From NCBI GenBank assembly GCA_011109175.1, contig RDEW01000078.1, forward strand, positions 1 to 64,000: a stretch of 64,000 nt of DNA. Direction: 5' to 3'. The stretch is from Dicyema japonicum (lineage: Eukaryota > Dicyemida > Rhombozoa > Dicyemidae). Below the pieces are notes generated by a model. It saw nothing but the letters and a program-made list of their open reading frames with translations, was not told the DNA's origin and ran no database searches. Both the position numbers and the translations under genes were made by a program. Positions 57,590 through 64,000 of the stretch are shown here, piece by piece. Numbering within the stretch: position 1 is the first letter of the stretch; every line of letters begins with the position of its first letter.

Positions 57590-58425
57590 AATAAAGTTAG
57601 TTGTTATTACATGTTTTATGGCTTTCTCATGCAATTGGTGTTACATATCATCATCGCATCCCAATGTTCTGTAAGAGACGTCGTGGTACTTTTTCCTTTT
57701 AGAATCTTTAGCAGTTTCCTCTCCGGAACCCGGGTACAACATTTACTTGACCAAATTCGAGAAAGATGCCGTGCACATACAATCTCAAGATCCACCTTCC
57801 TTGGCTTTTTGCAAGGCTACGCTCTTGTCATCTCTTCTGTCAAGACCACTGGTTCCAGAAGGCAAGTAACGTCTTCGATAGCCCTCCATCGATTTTAACA
57901 TGACGAAGGAATCTTTCTTCACTGCGTCTGTATGAATAAGAATGTACTCGTTTCCTATGAACTATCTCACCGCATCGGTGACGGTGTTTAAAGCAGAATT
58001 CAAGGCTAGCCGAAGAGCAAATTCGACGCGGATTGTATTCCCATCACAGCACTAATTCCACGTAAGGATAAGGCATTGAGCTAGGACACGAATTCTGAGA
58101 AAACGCCGCATTTAGACATTTGCTACGATGGGTATCTACAAATCTTCCACAAGATTGAGTTGGTCAAGGCAAGGGATGACAGGTAGCATGGAATGGGCAA
58201 ATCGACAGAAGACATAAAACCATTACCCCAAACCTTATCAGGAGATTTCCGGCCAAAATAGTGTGTGATCCCCAAATGTGAGATTTAGTACCTATTCCAG
58301 GTCTAAGTGCTGTTTTTATTATTAATCAAAATTTATTGTTGAATTATTAAATTTGTTTCAATCAATATTTATTTACTTTTAAATTGCATAGCTTTAAGTG
58401 CCATCCAAATCTGAATTAACGGTAA
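57590..58425 (+). other. Unassigned, possibly LINE-derived
   Basis: GC is higher than average and a 95-codon frame is open at 57611-57898, but no motif is recognisable. It precedes a LINE-B end on the same strand and may be its eroded upstream part. Confidence 0.3.
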
Positions 58426-58429
58426 GAGG

Positions 58430-58805
58430 AGACGGAAAACGACCAGACGGAATGAAATTTTTGCCATTCGAGGAGGGGAAGTCTTTGTTATGTGATGCTA
58501 CGTGCTTCGACATCTTTGCTTATCCAACATCGAAGGGAGCGTGGTAGACACACTGTATGCCGTGTAATAAACAATTAGAGCAAGGGAGGAAACATACAAA
58601 GCGTTGAACAATTGGTTCACGTTCTGTCCCATTGTAGTTGAGACAACAGGAGGAATAAAAGAGAAATCGCTTAGTTTCCTATAGAAACTGGGACGCCTAG
58701 TTACACTAAAAAGCCACGACGCAGCGGAGACTCGGTGGCTTTTTCAGTTGATCTCTGCTGCGACCGTGAGAGACAACACAACGTCGATTATGTCAGTGGG
58801 GATTA
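58430..58805 (+). mobile_element. LINE family B, C-terminal fragment
   Basis: [25 protein letters not shown], then DTLYAV, PIVVETT and, near 58735, RWLFQLISAATVRDN. Same block order as at 1.6 and 39.8 kb, with stops and shifts. Confidence 0.75.
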
Positions 58806-59000
58806 TTTTTGATTGATTTTTGTTTTTGATAAATAAATTCATATTTCAATTATAAAAAATTAATTGTAATAATAGAAAGATGAATTCTGATTTTAAAGTC
58901 GATGACTGTCAATCAATCGACGCTATTAATGAGTAAGAATTGTTTATAACAGTGAGTAAGATTTTTTTAAAACAAATTTATTATTAGGAAACATGAGTAG

Positions 59001-59225
59001 TTAATTACTGAGTCCAGCGGATATGATCGAGTGGCTGTTACCTCTGACTACTGCCAGGGATATCCTTCGGAAAAGCCACTCGGTTTCCCGACGCTCCCTC
59101 GAGGCTTTGGTCAATAGACACCCAAGTGCTCCAAGGAAAGAGACTGTCTTGGGGCCAAAGACTCCGCTCGTCTCGACGACCACTGGCTGTATATGGTAAC
59201 AGTTTAGGAGGCTGCTGTATTTTTT
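59001..59225 (-). mobile_element. LINE family B, extreme C-terminus
   Basis: Minus strand, open to the stop at about 59001: PVVVETSGVFGPKTVSFLGA LGCLLTKASRE, then EWLFRRISLAVVRGNSHSII SAGLSN. The best-preserved family-B end in the window. Confidence 0.8.
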
Positions 59226-59339
59226 TATTTTTGAGTTTTCATAAGTAAGATTTTATATCTCAGTGATACATTTACAACAGCGAATTTTGAAGCTACAAAG
59301 TAGAAGATCAGAATTAATCACCTGTGCATAGAAAATAAA

Positions 59340-59720
59340 AGGTTATAATGGGAAATTGAAATTTTGGAAAAAACAGTTTGAGAATAACAATCTGGCATCA
59401 CTGTCATCATTTGAATATTTTAACAACAATAACCGTAAATCGGAGTTCATTGGTGCATGCACTGCTCATCCTGATGGTCTTATTGTAGACTTTGAGAAAA
59501 GATTCAATCACTTTTTAAATATGGATTATCCACTCTGGTTTGCAGACCTAAAATTATGAACCAGAAATAAAAATCTTGAGTAGTTTGAAATGCTGTTAGA
59601 TTTGAAAGAAAACGTAAAACTAAGAACAAGAGTTGATAAAGGTGTCCAGAGTAATCTAACACTTGTTAAAGCTCAATGTTGTATGTATATGGCACCATAA
59701 CTCGCGGATAAATGTACGGA
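59340..59720 (+). pseudogene. hAT transposase fragment (ZBED-like)
   Basis: FWKKQFENNNLASLSSFEYF, then GLIVDFEKRFNHFLNMDYPL WFADLK, then EMLLDLKENVKLRTRVDKG after a stop. The spacing matches the W-x-x-Q-L-x-x-x-N-L-A-H-F-P...F-x-x-R-F-x-D-F...F-A-D-P region near the C-terminus of hAT transposases. No termini found. Confidence 0.5.
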
Positions 59721-59724
59721 TTTT

Positions 59725-62700
59725 AATTTAAAAAAAAGTTATAAACAAATAAAAACAATGTCGAAAAAGTGAGTTGACCAGATATATTTTGATCAATATT
59801 AACCTGTCAAAAAGCGTGACCTTCAATGCTAATTTTAAAAACTCCACTTTAATCATTTCTGGGCACTAATACAAGATCTCAAAGATCGGGAGATAGGTGA
59901 TAATGAGAGACAGCTCATGTGGTTAAAACAATCAAATCTTAATATTTTAAACTGCTAATTTAAACACTTTTTTTACATATGGAATATTAAAATACTTATT
60001 TAAAATCACCTTAGCACTTAAAATCAAACTAGACACCTGAGTTATCGTATCACATATTTACGTACTACGTTGAGTTTTAATAAGTATACAAATCCTGGCT
60101 GTGGAGGTCTCAGGATAGACTTCAGCGTCGTTTGTCAAATAATCGAAGCTCGCGGCAGACCCTAGACCACATACACGCGGAACGTGCGCAGGTGTTTTTG
60201 CACCCACCTTTGAGACGTCTATTTTCTTTTGCGCGACGCTGGGATTCTAGGGAATCTGATTTCTACACGATCAGGAGACCTTTGTGAGCGCAGCTGGTTA
60301 TGTGAGCGAATCTCGCTCGCCACGCAGAAAGGGAGGCCGTTATATGACCATTTTTTCACTTTTATCAAAATAAATTGATTTATCTCTTTGAACTTATCTA
60401 GTATTGAAAGTACTGAAGGAGAATGGACAGCGAGTAATTTTAACATTATACGTTTAATATTGGAAGATTATCAAATAGTTATAATTAAATAAATATAATT
60501 TAAAAATAATATTAATTGGTGGTGTTGATGGCAACAATCTATGTAGGTTTTTGATAAGACAATTCCCAGTCACAGAGAGCCTATCGTTTTACAAAAGTGA
60601 GTGAGAACACGAGTGATGAAAATATTGATAACTTTTGGAAAATAGAATGTTCCCCAAGTTTTGGGAAAGTAAACACAATTTTAAAACATTCATAGAGAAT
60701 CTATCATTAAATTTATGGTCGCACGTAGTCACCGGAACCTTAATGAAGCGTTTAGGATAAAATGTTGTCAGAGATGTCCTTAGTCTCTCTTTGACCACAA
60801 AGAAGATTTTGTACAAAATCTCAAAAAAATTGAACTCCGTTTCCAATTTTTTATCTGAATACCATAGTAGTACTATACATGCTGACATTGCTCTATCTCT
60901 TTTGACAATTTAAGGTAAATTAAAATAAATATAAAAATTGACTATTTCAAAATAGAATAACCAACAAACGGAAAGATATACATCCCCCGTTTTTTAAGTT
61001 ATGGACTCTACATTTGGTTTGTATTATTGCTTCTAAGAACTGCGACGAATTGCAAATACGTGTCTTTTGAAAGGTCTTGATAAACTATAAAATATGAACC
61101 ACAAAGTAAGCCTTGTCTGCAAAAAAGAAGGGACTATTAAATATGCAATTTTTATTGTCTGGCCACTTTTTCAAAAAAATTAGAAGATTTATATTTCTCA
61201 CTAATATCGTTATTACTGTGTATAGAATGGTCAACTGGTGACACTACAAACTAGAATGTATGTTGGGGGAGGTGTAGAAAAAGGTTAAAAAGCAATGATC
61301 GTTGGAGATAGTGTTCTGGTATGAATGTACTATCATCAGAAAGTATAAATGTGAAACATTATCTAACCCTCTATTGCAAAGAGAACTTGAGTAAAATAGG
61401 TGACAAACCATCATTGCATTAATATTATTGGATAGGGGCTTGTGAAAGAAATGCGAGAATTATTGGAAACAATCTGATGACTTGAGAATAAATATACGGA
61501 CATATAGAAAATGTTGATCACATTGTATTAGATGTATCAATTGAGGACAATAAAGATTTGGGTTATGCAATAAAAGCAACTTCAAGCAGGTAGACCTACG
61601 CAAGTCAAAATCAAATAATCGAGGAGGAGAATAAATAAAACAGATCAGAGATGAAATATAAAAAGTTTTATATTGACATTGAGAGGTTAACCCGAATGGA
61701 TGATATCCCACTAACGTTTATCGACTATATACGAAATGGTCTGTGTTGAATAAAAATTCTAAAATTCTGAAATTGCTGGCATAATTTTTCACATAACAAC
61801 AATTTGAAAAAAAAAATTGAAAGTTTAAGAAGAGAAGAATTGGAACAGGGGCTGAGGAGAAAGTATTAACTAATGCCTTGGATAGTCAAAACTTTAATAT
61901 TAAAAGTTCCTTCACAGAGTTTTGTCAAATGATTTTGTTGAAGAAGACTGCATCATAGGTGTTAGAACAAAGAGAGAGGATTAATGGAAGAGACAAGATA
62001 TCAATCATTAACAACAACATATTTTGTTATCACCGAAAGATTAATTAAAGACAAATTCTTCCAATGTTCCCGACGATAACACGAACACTCTAATACAAAA
62101 GTCAATAAAAATGACTAAAGCTGTTCCAGGACATGTGAATAACTTCCAAGACACTGTCACATACGCCTAAGTGGAACGACGGACAAAGGTGGAGATATCC
62201 CCCTTTTACCAGCTGTGGAATCTGAATTTGGTTTGGATTATTGGTTCGTTCGAACACATGAGATTTTCGAAAGATGTCATATTACTAAGCGGATGCACCA
62301 TTAGCGTATGAAATTGATGAAAATGATAAAATACATGACAAATTCGATGACGTTTTTGCATGTTAAAAATAATCTTATTCTCAAAATGGAGTAAGGATTA
62401 AGGAAAGAGTAGTCACATACAGGAAGAGAAGATGACTAAAATAGATTTTAAAGCAAACGTGCTATTACGAGACCACCTAAAAAGTAAACGTTTAAAGAAG
62501 CTGGATGTCATGTTTTTTGTGCTACAGAAATTATCTGATCAATTATATTGAGAATAATCCAAACTTGGGCTCTTAGAAATGACACCTCTGTAAACCCAAC
62601 ATCTTTGTGTGTTGTAAATCCAGGATTCGTCTTACAAATTCGATTACCTAACTTATGAAACAATTTTTGTGTGGAGTATTTCCCAAAGTGTTCCACCTCG

Positions 62701-62845
62701 TCCTTTTCTCAGCCAATTTGATCGTCTTCGATATGATCTGAATTGATATTCAGTAACTTCTCCATTTGTCACAATTGTGATCATGAAAGACAGCTAAACG
62801 TCAATTATGTTGTCGAGATACAATTTTGATTAATTTTTGCTATTT
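59725..62845. other. Long stretch without a recognised gene
   Basis: 60110-60345 is GC-richer with the inverted GAGCGAATCTCGCTC, but I cannot assign it. A weak repeat links 60975-61035 to 62185-62245 (ATCCCCC, ATTTGGTTTG-ATTATTG). Minus frame 60888-60589 (99 codons) has no known motif. Confidence 0.4.
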
Positions 62846-62849
62846 TTAC

Positions 62850-62965
62850 TCAAATTTGAAACTAATTAAGTGCATCAAGTTCCCATTGTCACGGAAACAG
62901 AAGCATCACAAATAATAAATATCACCAAGAACCACCATATAGATGGAAGACATCCATTTGGTGTT
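62850..62965 (-). mobile_element. SINE family S1, partial
   Basis: AACTAATTAAGTGCATCAAG TTCCCATTGTCACGGAAACA G on the plus strand is the reverse complement of the S1 3' region, close to 26260-26310 and 51155-51190. Confidence 0.45.
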
Positions 62966-63118
62966 TCAATGCATCACAATAAAAAATAATATTGATGACT
63001 CGAAGTGTAAAAAAAATTTAAAGTAAAAAAGATAAGAGTATTTTTTTTAATTCTGGATTTTTATATTAATTTTTTAATTTGGGTTTTATTAATTTTATAT
63101 CAATAATTTTTGAACATA

Positions 63119-63982
63119 ATGCAAATTCCTTCATTGTATGCACTTTGCATTAATGAATATCGAAAAATCATTAATATGAAGAAGTATGGCGGATTAAGCT
63201 CAAAGTCGAAGATGATGTTTGACAAAAAAATACATTATGAAATAGAATATTTGAAAGCACAAAATTCACAAAAGATATTATCAGTTTTGCATGATTTCTC
63301 AATATTAAGCAAACTCACAGAAGTATATTACAACATTTTCCGCCTTGATTTGTCCAACAATCAAATTGATATTAAAGATTTATCAAATTTTTGCCAATAT
63401 TTACCAAATTTAACGAATATTAAGTTGGCTAAAATATCATCATCTGAGAATGTGCCTCATCTGCAGTATTTTCCAAATAATATCAATTCTTTCACTCTTT
63501 TGGATTATGATGACCCAGTTTTACTTCATTTGCTATTTAAAAGCGGATTCAGTGAAATTAGGTCACTAGAACTTTTATCAGATTCCTTTCTTGAGAGAAG
63601 TAGTCCAAATAAAATTTATTGTTGCACAATCAAACTGATCAAAGAACTCGAAAGAATTAATTTTGACAATGTTCTGATATCCAATTTCGAAGAATTTTCC
63701 AAAAGTCTTACCAGTCCCAGATCTCTAAGGTTTTTATTTTGTTAGATTAAGATACTTTTCGTATACAAACAGTAAAAATGTGCATGAATTAAGCTGTGAT
63801 TGTAGACCGTTATTAAATTTAGCCACTAATTTAGAATTTTTTGATTTGTCAGGATTCTCGATTGATTATGGTTTACTAAACCCGTATTTTACTAGTTAAC
63901 ATTTAGAGAACTGTCGAAACACAAGATTGACACATTTTGCTTCCAAAAATATCGCAATTTTTTAAAAATAATGACAATGTGA
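63119..63982 (+). CDS. Leucine-rich-repeat protein, three exons
   Basis: Proposed CDS: 63119-63729, 63752-63883, 63907-63982, giving 272 aa from MQIPSLYALCINEYRK. The introns are 22 nt (63730-63751) and 23 nt (63884-63906), GT-AG, both phase 2. Joining them turns short dead ends into one frame: SLRYFSYTNSKNVHELSCDC, NLATNLEFFDLSGF, then GLLNPELSKHKIDTFCF and a stop. LRR-type segments: IFRLDLSNNQIDIKDLSNF, LPNLTNIKLAKIS, IRSLELLSDSF, LERINFDNVLISNF, NLEFFDLSGFSI, five or so irregular repeats. The N-terminal SLYALCINEY resembles a BC-box (S-L-x-x-x-C), as in ZYG11-type Cul2 adaptors, but this is weak. No signal peptide or helix, so probably intracellular. The TTG nine bases upstream is in frame but ATG 63119 is the sensible start. 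The gene could have exons upstream. Confidence 0.65.
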
Positions 63983-64000
63983 TATTATTAATAATAATTG

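Noticed and set aside
60110-60345. snRNA or spliced-leader RNA gene
   Set aside because: GC-richer with one small inverted repeat, but no Sm site context or conserved core that I can support.
63730-63745. A 16-nt intron in the LRR gene
   Set aside because: Ending at the next AG gives 22 nt in the same frame and a better repeat (SLRYFSY). A 16-nt intron is not needed.
1-64000. CRISPR arrays, operons or bacterial ribosome-binding sites
   Set aside because: Nothing of the kind; short GT-AG introns, cadherin and actin sequences and LINE/SINE/hAT elements show animal nuclear DNA. The only tandem arrays are two degenerate minisatellites without unique spacers.

Overview
The window is animal nuclear DNA: AT-rich, gene-poor and packed with decayed transposable elements. 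Recognisable host sequences are metazoan (a cadherin, actin, a sister-chromatid-cohesion acetyltransferase, a leucine-rich-repeat protein). The introns I can place by reading frame are extremely short: 23, 23, 27 and 24 nt in the cadherin at 30.5-32.8 kb, and 22 and 23 nt in the LRR gene at 63.1-64.0 kb. Introns of this size in an animal are known from dicyemid mesozoans, so a dicyemid (Dicyema-like) source is my best guess. This is an inference from intron length, not a sequence match.

Layout. 0-9.3 kb: LINE fragment, actin pseudogene between two 37-bp direct repeats, a minisatellite, a 246-bp insertion with an 11-bp target-site duplication, and a complete 1.7-kb DNA transposon with perfect 24-bp terminal inverted repeats, a 5-bp target-site duplication and a broken retroviral-type integrase (Ginger-like). 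9.3-19 kb: a cadherin exon fragment, a 2-kb repeat (R1) carrying a SINE, an unidentified 5' ORF with a TATA box, and many LINE and SINE pieces. 19-22.2 kb: five single-N joins, each flanked by direct near-duplicates, running through an ESCO/Eco1-like acetyltransferase. 22-30 kb: more LINE and SINE debris. 30.4-32.8 kb: the one clearly intact multi-exon gene, a 744-aa cadherin with a recently duplicated transmembrane segment. 36.9-43.2 kb: two long but frameshifted LINEs (families B and A). 46.1-48.3 kb: a decayed cadherin paralogue. 48.8-50.1 kb: a complete hAT element with an 8-bp target-site duplication, inserted into a LINE and itself hit by a SINE. 53-57 kb: a second R1 copy split by 2.1 kb of LINE sequence. 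57-63 kb: minisatellite, LINE and hAT remnants, then a long stretch with little in it. 63.1-64 kb: an LRR gene.

How it fits together. Only the cadherin and LRR genes look able to make full proteins as read here; the ORF at 12.4-13.0 kb and the ESCO-like locus are uncertain. The rest is repeat accumulation: at least four LINE families (called A, B, D and J here), two tRNA-derived SINE families (S1, S2), two DNA-transposon types and two paralogous repeats (R1, R2) whose second copies act as empty sites. The two cadherin copies share near-identical tracts inside diverged sequence, which suggests gene conversion. Family letters are local labels. No database search was possible.
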